From the NCBI GenBank assembly GCA_040221975.1, contig JAVJWR010000015.1, positions 1 to 64,000 on the forward strand: a stretch of 64,000 nt of DNA, written 5' to 3'. The notes beneath the pieces are model-generated. The model saw only the letters and a list, made by a program, of their open reading frames with translations, was not told where the DNA came from and did no database searches. The translations under genes were made by a program, and so were the position numbers. This document shows positions 18,177-26,452 of this stretch, in pieces. The first letter of the stretch is position 1; every line of letters starts with the position of its first letter. This stretch comes from Haliea sp040221975 (GTDB lineage Bacteria; Pseudomonadota; Gammaproteobacteria; Pseudomonadales; Halieaceae).

Positions 18177-19754
18177 ATGACTGCAGATATCCACGCCAGC
18201 CGGATCCTCATTCTGGACTTCGGTTCCCAGTACACCCAGCTCATCGCCCGTCGGGTGCGGGAAGTGGGGGTCTACAGCGAAATTCGCGCCTTTGACATGA
18301 GCGAAGACGAGATTCGCGCCTTCGCTCCCAGCGGCGTTATTCTGTCCGGGGGGCCCGAATCCGTGCCCGCGCCGGGCTCGCCGCGGGCGCCGGATTGCGT
18401 GTTCGAGCTGGGGGTGCCGGTGCTCGGCATCTGCTACGGCATGCAGACCATGGCGGCACAGTTTGGTGGCGAGGTCTCGGCGTCTCCCACCAGCGAATTC
18501 GGCTATGCCCAGATCCGCCTGGTTTCCACCACCGGGCTGTTCCATGATATCCGCGACCATTTTGACCCGGACGGCAACAGCGTTCTGGATGTATGGATGA
18601 GTCACGGCGACAAAGTGGTGGAATTGCCGCCTGACTTCGAGCTGGTGGCCGCTACTGAGAGCTGCCCGATCGCTGCCATGGCGCACCGGGACAAGCCCTT
18701 CTACGGTATCCAGTTCCACCCCGAGGTCACCCACACATTGCAGGGCAAGCGTATCGTCGAGCACTTTGTGCTGGAACTGTGCGGCTGCGAGGCACTGTGG
18801 ACCCCCGCCAATATCGTCGAGGATGCCATTGCCCGGGTGCGTGAGACCGTTGGCGGCGACAAGGTGCTGCTGGGACTTTCGGGTGGTGTCGACTCCTCCG
18901 TGGTGGCGGCCCTGCTGCACCGGGCCATCGGCGACCAGCTGACCTGTGTGTTTGTCGACAACGGTCTGCTGCGCCTGAAAGAGGGCGACCAGGTCATGGA
19001 AATGTTCGCCCGCAACATGGGGGTGAAGGTCATCCGGGTGGATGCGCAGGACCTGTTCCTGGGCAAACTGGCCGGGGTTGCGGATCCGGAGGCGAAGCGC
19101 AAGGTCATCGGCAACACCTTTATCGAGATCTTCGATACCGAGGCGGGCAAGTTGCAGGACGTGAACTGGCTGGCCCAGGGCACCATCTACCCGGATGTGA
19201 TCGAGTCCGCCGGCGCCAAGACCGGCAAGGCCCATGTGATCAAGTCACACCACAATGTCGGCGGCCTGCCCGAACATATGAAGATGTCCCTGGTGGAGCC
19301 CCTGCGCGAGCTGTTCAAGGACGAGGTGCGGCGCATCGGCCTGGAGCTGGGCCTGCCCTACGACATGGTCTACCGCCACCCCTTCCCGGGCCCGGGTCTG
19401 GGCGTGCGTATCCTTGGTGAGGTCAGGCACGAGTATGCGGAGCTCCTGCGCCGCGCCGACGCCATTTTCATCGAGGAATTGCACCGCGCCGACTGGTACC
19501 ACAAGACCAGCCAGGCCTTCGCCGTGTTCCTGCCGGTCAAGTCTGTCGGTGTGGTCGGTGATGGCCGCCGCTACGAGTGGGTGATCGCCCTGCGCGCGGT
19601 GGAGACAGTGGATTTCATGACCGCGCGCTGGGCGCATCTGCCCTATGAGTTGCTGGAAACCGTGTCCAACCGGATCATCAATGAGATCTCCGGGGTGTCA
19701 CGGGTGACCTACGATGTCAGCAGCAAGCCGCCGGCGACAATTGAGTGGGAGTGA
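18177..19754 (+). CDS. guaA: GMP synthase, glutamine-hydrolysing
   Basis: Converts XMP to GMP using glutamine and ATP. The 525 residues equal the E. coli enzyme. The N-terminal class I amidotransferase has the triad Cys86 (GICYGM), His181 and Glu183 (FHPE). The ATP pyrophosphatase domain has the P-loop SGGVDS at 235-240, and a C-terminal dimerisation domain ends SKPPATIEWE. It is cotranscribed with guaB. Confidence 0.97.
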   Translation: MTADIHASRILILDFGSQYTQLIARRVREVGVYSEIRAFDMSEDEIRAFAPSGVILSGGPESVPAPGSPRAPDCVFELGVPVLGICYGMQTMAAQFGGEVSASPTSEFGYAQIRLVSTTGLFHDIRDHFDPDGNSVLDVWMSHGDKVVELPPDFELVAATESCPIAAMAHRDKPFYGIQFHPEVTHTLQGKRIVEHFVLELCGCEALWTPANIVEDAIARVRETVGGDKVLLGLSGGVDSSVVAALLHRAIGDQLTCVFVDNGLLRLKEGDQVMEMFARNMGVKVIRVDAQDLFLGKLAGVADPEAKRKVIGNTFIEIFDTEAGKLQDVNWLAQGTIYPDVIESAGAKTGKAHVIKSHHNVGGLPEHMKMSLVEPLRELFKDEVRRIGLELGLPYDMVYRHPFPGPGLGVRILGEVRHEYAELLRRADAIFIEELHRADWYHKTSQAFAVFLPVKSVGVVGDGRRYEWVIALRAVETVDFMTARWAHLPYELLETVSNRIINEISGVSRVTYDVSSKPPATIEWE

Positions 19755-19805
19755 CCTGGCAACGTCAGGTGCTCACTGGCAAAGTCTGTCGCTGAAAGGC
19801 AGCCA

Positions 19806-19827
19806 GGCGTATGTCGCCGCATTTTTT
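19806..19827 (+). terminator. Weak candidate terminator after guaBA
   Basis: A short GC hairpin (GGCG, five-base loop, CGCC at 19806-19818) is followed by a run of seven T at 19821-19827. The stem is only four pairs, so this is tentative; it lies in the gap between guaA and the convergent lysR gene. Confidence 0.3.
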
Positions 19828-19846
19828 TACTCGGGCAAATTGATCG

Positions 19847-20746
19847 CTAGAAAGTGTCGTTCAAAAGTTGGGTGAGTCGTTTTAATCCCTTGCCCTTGTT
19901 ACTGATTCTCCACGCTATATAGTATTCAAGGTTTTCAGTAGTCTGTGTTTCGGTGGTCAGTTTCACCAGCGCGCCGCTCTCCAGATACATCTGAATGAAT
20001 TTGCACGGCAAATGACCGACTCCCAGTCCCGCCAGTTGCGCCTGTATTTTTTGTTCCATGGTTTGCACATAGAGTACTTGTTTCCCAGTGGTTAATCCCG
20101 CTGCACGCATAACATTATGCTTGGCTGTGTCATGGGTTACGATGCGTCGATAGTGGGGTAACTGCTCGGCGAGAGTGTGTGGATCATTCGCGAGGCGAGC
20201 AAGAGGATGGCTGGCCGCAGCCACTAACACCATCTCCGCAGGCGGGATGGGCAATGCTCGGAAGCCCTTTTGCAATGGTACCGGCGCGGGAGCTCCCACC
20301 AGTAAGTCAATGCTGTCCATTTCCAGTGCCTCCCAGCCGCCACTGAGAACACATTCCTGAATATCTATCTCCATGTTCGGCTGCTCTTGCAGCAATTTAC
20401 CCAGAGCTTGAAAAAGGGGCTCACGCTCAAGAGTGGATTCAAGCCCAATGCGTAATCTCGGCTCCCAGCCAGTAGCCAGTTCTTTCACCTGGTCAGCCAA
20501 ATAAGCGGTAGCACCGAGAATTTTGCGGCCCTCATTGAGCAACAACCTGCCGCTGGGTGTGAGCACCGAGCGTCGCCCCTGTCGTTGAAAGAGTGTTACT
20601 CCCAGTTGCTCTTCCAGTTTCTGCACGACGTAGGAAAGTGCTGAGGTCGCCTTGTCCAACTCTTCAGCGGCCTTGGCGAAGCTGCCGCGTCGGTCGATGG
20701 CGTCCAGCGCTTGTAGTGCATCAAGGGTAATGGGGGAATAGCCCAT
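19847..20746 (-). CDS. LysR-family regulator, YhaJ-like
   Basis: 299 residues with an N-terminal LysR winged helix (LDALQALDAIDRRGSFAKAA, then the recognition helix) and a periplasmic-binding-protein-like effector domain from about 95. The ATG at 20746 is chosen because GAGGAG precedes it at good spacing; a start at 20776 has no such site. It is divergent from the DoxX-azoreductase-GST-pirin operon. In E. coli, YhaJ controls yqjF (DoxX) and responds to breakdown products of nitroaromatics, so this protein probably senses quinone or aromatic stress and activates that operon. Specificity is inference. Confidence 0.88.
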   Translation of the reverse strand: MGYSPITLDALQALDAIDRRGSFAKAAEELDKATSALSYVVQKLEEQLGVTLFQRQGRRSVLTPSGRLLLNEGRKILGATAYLADQVKELATGWEPRLRIGLESTLEREPLFQALGKLLQEQPNMEIDIQECVLSGGWEALEMDSIDLLVGAPAPVPLQKGFRALPIPPAEMVLVAAASHPLARLANDPHTLAEQLPHYRRIVTHDTAKHNVMRAAGLTTGKQVLYVQTMEQKIQAQLAGLGVGHLPCKFIQMYLESGALVKLTTETQTTENLEYYIAWRISNKGKGLKRLTQLLNDTF

Positions 20747-20780
20747 GATCGGCTCCTCGGGATCAGCTGGTGGCATTATT

Positions 20781-20803
20781 ATTGTTCAATAAAATTGAAT
20801 AAT
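20781..20803. promoter_or_regulatory. Candidate LysR operator
   Basis: Near-perfect inverted repeat: ATTGTTCAAT, three-base spacer AAA, ATTGAATAAT (one mismatch). It lies 35 bases from the lysR start and about 95 bases from the DoxX gene. The half-site GTTCAATAAA recurs once more around 20860, close to the DoxX gene. Palindromic T-rich/A-rich sites between divergent genes are typical LysR binding sites. Confidence 0.55.
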
Positions 20804-20896
20804 CTAGACGAAAAACGACTCTTATTCACTGGTTGGTCCAGCATTAGAGTGTCTCTGTCAGTTCAATAAATCCTACATTTCTATCAGGAGATCATC

Positions 20897-21340
20897 ATGA
20901 AAACGTTATTGAGACAGATTACCTCTTCCGCTGCGGGCTTTGACGCTTTGCCGGTGCGCGTTGCCGCTGGCGTTATCTTTGCTGCTCACGGTGCGCAAAA
21001 ACTGTTTGGCTGGTTCGGCGGCTATGGCCTGCAGGGCACGGGTGGCTGGATGGCCTCTATTGGTCTGGAGCCCGGCATGCTAATGGCGGCACTGGCTGGT
21101 GGCGCTGAATTCTTCGGCGGCCTGGCCCTGGTTTTAGGTTTGCTGGTGCGTCCCGCTGCCGTGGTGTTGGCGTTCACCATGGTGGTGGCGATCGTCACGG
21201 TGCATCTGGCAAACGGCCTGTTCATGGCGAACAACGGTTATGAATTTGGACTGGCGCTGCTTGCAGTGAGTGTCAGCCTGGCAATCCGCGGCGCGGGAAG
21301 TGTGAGTGCCGATCAAGTGATCAGCGCCAGGCTTCGCTAG
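20897..21340 (+). CDS. DoxX family membrane protein, YqjF-like
   Basis: 147-residue inner-membrane protein with about four transmembrane segments and the DoxX signature FAAHGAQKLFGWFGG near residues 30-45. A clear AGGAGA site precedes the ATG. DoxX proteins are linked to oxidative and thiol stress and to quinone chemistry, but the activity is not settled. It is the first gene of the four-gene operon opposite the LysR regulator, the same pairing as E. coli YhaJ-yqjF. Confidence 0.88.
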   Translation: MKTLLRQITSSAAGFDALPVRVAAGVIFAAHGAQKLFGWFGGYGLQGTGGWMASIGLEPGMLMAALAGGAEFFGGLALVLGLLVRPAAVVLAFTMVVAIVTVHLANGLFMANNGYEFGLALLAVSVSLAIRGAGSVSADQVISARLR

Positions 21341-21373
21341 TACAACCCAACACATTTCGACAGGAGATATCCT

Positions 21374-21970
21374 ATGACTGTACTGAAAATTGATTCCAGC
21401 GCCCGGGTGGAGGGCGCTAACTCGCGCATCATTACTGATTATCTGGTGCAACAACTGGGGCAGCCGGTCATCGAACGGGACCTGGTTAAGAACCCTCTGC
21501 CGCCGATAAGTCCGCAGGATCTGGTGGGTGTGCACGGCTCACACCAGGACGACCGTGCCAGCCTGCAGCAGCATCTGGCGATGTCCAATAAATTGATCGC
21601 CGAATTGCAGCAAGCCGACACGCTGGTGCTGGGCGTGGCAATGTACAACTTCAGTGTTCCCGCCTACTTGAAACAGTGGATCGATTATGTCTGTCGCGCC
21701 GGGGTTTCATTTCGCTACACAGCGAACGGCCCGGAAGGGCTCACCGGTGTGAAGCGGGTGTTTATTGTAACGGCTTCCGGCGGCACGCCGATTGGCGGTG
21801 ACTGGGATTTTGCCGGCCGCTATATGGAGCACATCTGTCGCTTTCTGGGCATCAATGAGGTGGTTCATGTCGATGCCAGTGGCTCCAAGGGCTCCCCAGA
21901 GGTGGTGATAGCATCGGCTCGGCAGCAGATTGATGCATTGTTGGCGCAGCCCGAACTAGAGGAGGCCTGA
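21374..21970 (+). CDS. azoR: FMN-dependent NAD(P)H:quinone reductase (AzoR-like)
   Basis: 198-residue flavodoxin-fold enzyme of the AcpD/AzoR family. FMN phosphate binding is near the start (KIDSSARVEGANSRI), with the AMYNFSVPAYLKQWID motif near 95 and TASGG near 135. Such enzymes reduce quinones or azo dyes by two electrons, avoiding semiquinone radicals. It is preceded by CAGGAGA and is second in the operon. Together with the glutathionyl reductase and pirin it points to detoxification of quinones or nitroaromatics. Confidence 0.88.
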   Translation: MTVLKIDSSARVEGANSRIITDYLVQQLGQPVIERDLVKNPLPPISPQDLVGVHGSHQDDRASLQQHLAMSNKLIAELQQADTLVLGVAMYNFSVPAYLKQWIDYVCRAGVSFRYTANGPEGLTGVKRVFIVTASGGTPIGGDWDFAGRYMEHICRFLGINEVVHVDASGSKGSPEVVIASARQQIDALLAQPELEEA

Positions 21971-21972
21971 TC

Positions 21973-22932
21973 ATGGGTTTGTTACAGAACGGTCAATGGG
22001 TGGACCAGTGGTATGACACCCAGTCAAGCGGCGGCGAATTCCGCCGCCAGGACAGCCGCTTTCGCAACTGGGTGACGGCGGATGGCGCTGCCGGTCCGAC
22101 CGGCAGCGAAGGGTTTAAGGCGGAACCCGGGCGCTACCATTTATATGTGTCGCTGGCTTGCCCCTGGGCACATCGTACGCTGATTTTCCGTCAGCTCAAA
22201 GATCTGCAGGAGCTGATTGATGTCACGGTGGTCGAGCCATTGATGCTAAGCCAAGGATGGGAATTAAGGAACGATCAATACGACCTGGATTATCTGTACC
22301 AGTTGTATTTAAAGTCAGATCCAGACTATAACGGCCGGGTCACTGTGCCGGTATTGTGGGACAAGGAAAGACATACTATTGTCAGCAATGAATCAGCAGA
22401 CATTATTCGCATGTTTAACAGTGCGTTTAACGAGCTTACGGGTAATGACACTGACTATTACCCCCACTCCTTGCAGGCGCAGATAGACGCCATTAATGAG
22501 CGAGTTTACGACTCGATCAACAATGGCGTGTACCGGGCCGGCTTTGCCACCACCCAGGAGGCCTACGAGGCTGCCTATTACAAACTCTTCGACGCTTTGG
22601 ACTGGGTGGAGGCGACCCTGGCTCGTCAGCGCTACCTTGCGGGCAGTGTGTTGACCGAAGCCGACTGGCGTCTGTTCACCACGCTGATTCGCTTCGATGC
22701 CGTGTACTACGGACATTTCAAGACTAACCGCCAGCGCATCGTCGATTTCCCCGCGATCAGCCATTATCTGCGTGAGTTATACCAGCAACCGGGCGTGGCG
22801 CAAACGGTAAACTTCGAACATATCAAGCAACATTACTACGGCAGTCACGTCACCATTAACCCAACGCAGGTGGTGCCACTGGGGCCCGATCAGGATTTTA
22901 CGCTACCCCATAACCGGGGCCAGCTTGACTGA
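21973..22932 (+). CDS. Glutathionyl-hydroquinone reductase (YqjG/Xi-class GST)
   Basis: 319 residues, near the 328 of E. coli YqjG. The N-terminal thioredoxin-like domain has the Xi-class active-site motif SLACPWAHR with Cys63; the C-terminal helical domain includes ALDWVEATLARQRYLAGS. These enzymes remove glutathione from glutathionyl-hydroquinones. A GGAGG site overlaps the end of the azoR-like gene, so translation is coupled. DoxX plus this GST matches E. coli yqjF-yqjG. Confidence 0.93.
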   Translation: MGLLQNGQWVDQWYDTQSSGGEFRRQDSRFRNWVTADGAAGPTGSEGFKAEPGRYHLYVSLACPWAHRTLIFRQLKDLQELIDVTVVEPLMLSQGWELRNDQYDLDYLYQLYLKSDPDYNGRVTVPVLWDKERHTIVSNESADIIRMFNSAFNELTGNDTDYYPHSLQAQIDAINERVYDSINNGVYRAGFATTQEAYEAAYYKLFDALDWVEATLARQRYLAGSVLTEADWRLFTTLIRFDAVYYGHFKTNRQRIVDFPAISHYLRELYQQPGVAQTVNFEHIKQHYYGSHVTINPTQVVPLGPDQDFTLPHNRGQLD

Positions 22933-22964
22933 AAACATCAGGTTCCCAGCGCAGGAGGTTCAAA

Positions 22965-23825
22965 ATGTATAGAAAATTATCGCAGGTGTATCCGTCGCGA
23001 CCATCCCGTGATGGTGATGGCGTCAAAATCAACCGCATTGCCGGCGTATCAATGCACAGGATGCTGGATCCGTTTCTGATGGTCGATGAAATCAACTCGG
23101 ATACTGCTACCGACTATATGGGCGGCTTTCCAGAGCATCCCCACAGAGGCTTTGAAACCATCACCTACATGAAGGCCGGTCGCATGCGCCATCGCGATCA
23201 CATGGGTAACGAGGGCGTGATCGGCCCCGGTGATGTGCAGTGGATGACGGCAGGTCATGGGGTAATTCACTCGGAGATGCCAGAGCAGGAGCAGGGCCTG
23301 ATGCACGGCTTTCAGATTTGGTTGAACTTACCCGCCAGGGGCAAATACAAGCCGGCTGCCTATCGCGATATTCGCAGTGCGGAAGTCGCCTACTGCCGGG
23401 ATGATGTTGGCAATGAAGTACGACTTATCGCCGGCGAGATGAATGTGGGAGACACGACGCTTAACGGTTGCTTACCGGCCATGGCTACCCGACCGTTACT
23501 GGCAGATGTGTCTGTAGCAACTGACGCGGAATTTATTCTGGATGTCGGAGGCTACGAACGGGTCCTGGTGTTTGTTTATGCTGGAGACAGCACAGAGTTA
23601 AAGACCAGGCAACTGGGTGTTTACGGCACTGGTGACAAGCTGACACTGCGGGCAGGCGAGCAGGGTTTCGAGGCGCTGGTCCTGGCGGGTGAGGCCTTGC
23701 GCGAACCCATTGCCCAGTATGGCCCCTTTGTGATGAACCAGCCTGAGGAAATCGAGCAGGCTATACGTGACTTCCAGGAAGGGAGGCTAGTGACGCAGCG
23801 CGCGCCGGGCAGAACTCATCTATGA
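22965..23825 (+). CDS. Pirin family protein (YhaK/YhhW-like)
   Basis: 286-residue bicupin. The N-terminal cupin keeps the metal ligands His58 and His60 (HPHRGFETITY) and His102, Glu104 (GHGVIHSEMPE). Some pirins are quercetin dioxygenases or redox-sensing regulators; others have unknown roles. A GGAGG site precedes the ATG. It is the last intact gene of the LysR-controlled operon, and its stop overlaps the start of a decayed dioxygenase frame by four bases, showing that the pair was once translationally coupled. Confidence 0.9.
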   Translation: MYRKLSQVYPSRPSRDGDGVKINRIAGVSMHRMLDPFLMVDEINSDTATDYMGGFPEHPHRGFETITYMKAGRMRHRDHMGNEGVIGPGDVQWMTAGHGVIHSEMPEQEQGLMHGFQIWLNLPARGKYKPAAYRDIRSAEVAYCRDDVGNEVRLIAGEMNVGDTTLNGCLPAMATRPLLADVSVATDAEFILDVGGYERVLVFVYAGDSTELKTRQLGVYGTGDKLTLRAGEQGFEALVLAGEALREPIAQYGPFVMNQPEEIEQAIRDFQEGRLVTQRAPGRTHL

Positions 23826-24092
23826 CCCATTCGACCACATCGCTCGTTGCATCCACCAAACAGCCGGTACTATTCATCCCTACGGCGCGGGTCCGTGTTT
23901 CTTCATGGACTGGAACCCGCCGATACGTGGCATGGTATGGCGGCCTACCTCAAACGCATTGCGGCTTCGCTGCCAACTCGCCCAAAGGTCATTGTGAAGG
24001 TCTCTGCCCATTGGCAGACGGCAGGATTCAGTGTCACGACCAGCGATCAGCCAGATCTGATTTTCGACTATTATGGCTTTCCCGAGCAAACC
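23822..24092 (+). pseudogene. Remnant of a class III ring-cleavage dioxygenase
   Basis: Three frames together spell the first third of a LigB/DODA-type extradiol dioxygenase. The start MTHSTTSLVASTKQPVLFIP reads from 23822; GAGPCFFMDWNPP follows in a second frame; DTWHGMAAYLKRIAASL through VSAHWQTAG to DYYGFPEQT is in a third. Single-base deletions near 23881 and 23922 explain both shifts. The similarity stops near 24092, so the metal site and C-terminal two thirds are gone. It overlaps the pirin stop codon and was probably the fifth gene of the operon. Confidence 0.75.
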
Positions 24093-24512
24093 CTGCTTGT
24101 TGGTTGCCGTTTAAAACTGACCCGGGGTTGCCGTCCATCACGGTGACGGCCGTTATGCCATAGTCGAATCCCTCAATGAAGGCGGCACCATTGAGTAGAG
24201 TCGCCGTCGGCGGCCCCAGGAAAAGGTCGGCGATCTGCGCCTTTGGCCGCCGATGCCCGCTACGCAGGGCATCGATAGCCCTCTGCCACGATATCAGGTC
24301 AATGACATTGTCATAGCTGATGTAATTGGATGTCACGCCTGCTTCCTTCAATGCAAACTTTACGCACGATCTATCTCGGTCGATATACACACGGACGGCG
24401 CGGGCGCAGTCTATCTGTTCGAGCAAAAAGGGGCCGAATGGCAGGAATTCATTGTACTGCATACGGAGAGAGCCCGGTTGCTGGTCGAAAAAACAGAAAA
24501 TTGCTTGCATTT
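24093..24512. other. Stretch without a secure gene
   Basis: About 420 bases between the dioxygenase remnant and the palindrome. A minus-strand frame from 24510 to 24034 encodes 158 residues (including YIDRDRSCVKFALKEAG and LNGAAFIEGFDYGITAV), which read as protein-like. Its C-terminal part runs antisense over the dioxygenase remnant and I do not recognise the family. It may be a second relic or a divergent small gene sharing the palindrome. Confidence 0.4.
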
Positions 24513-24546
24513 CGTCATAATTGGGAATATTTTCCCAATTATGACG
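24513..24546. promoter_or_regulatory. Perfect 15-bp palindrome upstream of the sulfide dehydrogenase genes
   Basis: Arms CGTCATAATTGGGAA (24513-24527) and its exact complement (24532-24546) flank a four-base loop TATT. It ends 36 bases before the cytochrome ATG. There is no T-run after it in the + direction, so it fits an operator better than a terminator. A sulfide- or redox-responsive repressor is a reasonable guess only. Confidence 0.55.
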
Positions 24547-24582
24547 CTACAAATTGTGTGGTTATTAGAGAGGGAAAACGAA

Positions 24583-25077
24583 ATGCAGCCAAATCAAAAA
24601 TCATTCTCGAAGCTCAGCGCGGCGATGTTGCTTACTGTACCGCTCTCCTTACCCGTCTTCGCGGACGATGTGACGATCAATCGGATGCTCGCGAGCCAAT
24701 GCAGTCAGTGCCATGGCACTAATGGCTACGCAGTTGGGGATATCGACTCACTAGCGGGAGAAAGTGTCAGGGAGATTCAGGAGGAATTACGCGAGATGCA
24801 GTCAGAAGGCAGCCCTGACGACATGATGGATCATCAGGCTCTAGGCTACACCGATGACCAGATTCGCCGGATAGCTGAATACTTCGCCGGGCTTCCGGAG
24901 AACAGTGCCACCGACACACCCGAGATACATTTAAGTGCCTCAGACGCTTCTTCGGACGGCAACCACGATGAGGATGACGAGCGTGATGAGGACGACGAGC
25001 GTGATGAGGATCGCGACCACGACAAAGACTGGGGCGAGGATCGCGATGAAGATGATGAAAAAGACGAGGAGGACTGA
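24583..25077 (+). CDS. fccA: Sulfide dehydrogenase cytochrome c subunit (FccA-like), acidic tail
   Basis: 164 residues from the ATG at 24583, preceded by AGAGAGGG. The signal peptide ends near PVFADD. Haem-binding CSQCH is at 40-44, and Met81/Met82 in the MMDHQALGYTDDQI region is the probable distal ligand, as in monohaem FccA domains. The family part ends near residue 105. After that comes a tail of about 55 residues, the last 37 almost only Asp, Glu, Arg, Lys and His, built partly from an 18-base tandem repeat. It lies 3 bases before the flavoprotein gene, so the two should form a periplasmic flavocytochrome c oxidising sulfide. Confidence 0.82.
   Translation: MQPNQKSFSKLSAAMLLTVPLSLPVFADDVTINRMLASQCSQCHGTNGYAVGDIDSLAGESVREIQEELREMQSEGSPDDMMDHQALGYTDDQIRRIAEYFAGLPENSATDTPEIHLSASDASSDGNHDEDDERDEDDERDEDRDHDKDWGEDRDEDDEKDEED
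24967..25011 (+). repeat. 18-bp tandem repeat coding the acidic tail
   Basis: Two copies of an 18-base unit at 24967-24984 and 24985-25002 (each Asp-Glu-Asp-Asp-Glu-Arg, one base different), then a partial third. Being a multiple of three, unit gain or loss would change tail length without breaking the frame. Confidence 0.75.
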
Positions 25078-25080
25078 GAT

Positions 25081-26373
25081 ATGAGCATTTCACGCCGTAA
25101 TCTCCTGCGCGTGGCAACCAGTGTTGCCGCAATGTCCGCAGTTGGCAAACTGCACAGCCAGACAGCCCATAAAGTGGTTGTTGTTGGGGGTGGATTTGCC
25201 GGCAGCACCTTCGCCCGTTACCTGTCACTTTGGGGCGGCGGCAAGTTCTCAATCACGATGATCGACCCGCGTGAAGGACACAGTTCCTGCGTGATGAGCA
25301 ATCTCGTTCTCACCAATGAGTTGAGCCTGTCACAGTTGACTTTTGACCACCAATCGCTGGCCGATCGCTTCGGTTTCAACACAGTTATGGCTTCAGTAGC
25401 GGGGATTGATACGGATGGTCACCAGGTGAACCTTGATGATGGCTCATCATTGCCCTACGACTCTCTGGTACTTGCCACCGGCATTGAGTTCGAGGATATT
25501 CCCGGCTATGACGCCTCCCTCGTGCCTCATGCCTGGATTGCCGGCACGCAGACCGAACAGCTTCAGAGCCAGCTGAACAGCGAACTCCCCCCCGGCGGCA
25601 CTGTCGTCATGACAGTTCCGAAGGCGCCTTACCGTTGCCCACCCGGTCCTTACGAGCGCGCTTGCCTGCTGGCCGCTATCGCGCAGCGGATTACCAATGA
25701 TGCGGGTGGCACGGGCGTACACGGCACGCCGAGAGTTGTGGTACTGGATGCCAACAGCCATATCCAGGCTGAGGAAGCGACTTTTACTGCTGCATTTAAT
25801 GGCTTGTATGGCGGTGTCATCGAGTACGTGGCGGATGCAGAGTTGGTGTCGGTAGACTCGGAAAACCGGAGTGTAGTAACGACCGCCGGCAGCTACTCCA
25901 GTGATGTGCTGAACGTTATCCCGAACCACCGGGCGCCTGCGCTGTTGCGCAATGCGGGATTAACAGCTGGTAGCGCATGGGCTCCGGTCGATCCCGTGAC
26001 CTATGAAACCCGGGTGGCGGGGCTGAGTGATATTTACGTGATTGGCGATGCCCAGGCCACAGGCCAGCCCAAGAGTGCGCACATGGCAAACGCACAGGCC
26101 AAAGTATGTGCGGATGCCGTGATGAGAAAACAGGCCGGGCTGTCAACGCACTCCGCTGAGCGGTTGGCGAACGTGACTACCAATTCTGCATGTTTCAGTC
26201 CTGTCAACTTTACCGAGGCGGCGTGGCTGACAGCTGTATTTCGATATAACCTGGCCGCAGACGCAATGGAATTGGTGCCGAACTCGCTGGGCGCATCCGA
26301 CGGCTGGGACAGGGAGAGCTACAGAGAAATGTACACCTGGGCCAGTAATCTGTTCTCAGATACCTTCGTTTGA
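25081..26373 (+). CDS. fccB: Flavocytochrome c sulfide dehydrogenase flavoprotein subunit
   Basis: 430 residues. A twin-arginine-type signal (SRRNLLRVA) points to folded export to the periplasm. The Rossmann motif VVVVGGGFAGS at 32-42 binds FAD. Cys70 in SSCVMSNLVL matches the cysteine that binds FAD covalently in FccB. Cys186 (YRCPPGPYER) and Cys371 (NSACFSP) match the redox-active pair that takes electrons from sulfide. It follows the cytochrome gene by 3 bases. Electrons would pass from sulfide to the cytochrome subunit and on to the respiratory chain. Confidence 0.9.
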   Translation: MSISRRNLLRVATSVAAMSAVGKLHSQTAHKVVVVGGGFAGSTFARYLSLWGGGKFSITMIDPREGHSSCVMSNLVLTNELSLSQLTFDHQSLADRFGFNTVMASVAGIDTDGHQVNLDDGSSLPYDSLVLATGIEFEDIPGYDASLVPHAWIAGTQTEQLQSQLNSELPPGGTVVMTVPKAPYRCPPGPYERACLLAAIAQRITNDAGGTGVHGTPRVVVLDANSHIQAEEATFTAAFNGLYGGVIEYVADAELVSVDSENRSVVTTAGSYSSDVLNVIPNHRAPALLRNAGLTAGSAWAPVDPVTYETRVAGLSDIYVIGDAQATGQPKSAHMANAQAKVCADAVMRKQAGLSTHSAERLANVTTNSACFSPVNFTEAAWLTAVFRYNLAADAMELVPNSLGASDGWDRESYREMYTWASNLFSDTFV

Positions 26374-26452
26374 GCGTATGAAGAAGCTGCCAGCGATACT
26401 GGGGCTTTTTCATATTGCTGGCATCCTTTTACGTTACGCTGGAGGTTCTTCG

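Noticed and set aside
24034..24510. 158-residue minus-strand frame as a firm gene
   Set aside because: Protein-like in part, but its 3' end runs over the dioxygenase remnant and I could not place it in a family. Kept only as a note on that stretch.
24967..25011. Short direct repeats as a CRISPR array
   Set aside because: The units are adjacent without spacers and in frame with the cytochrome tail.
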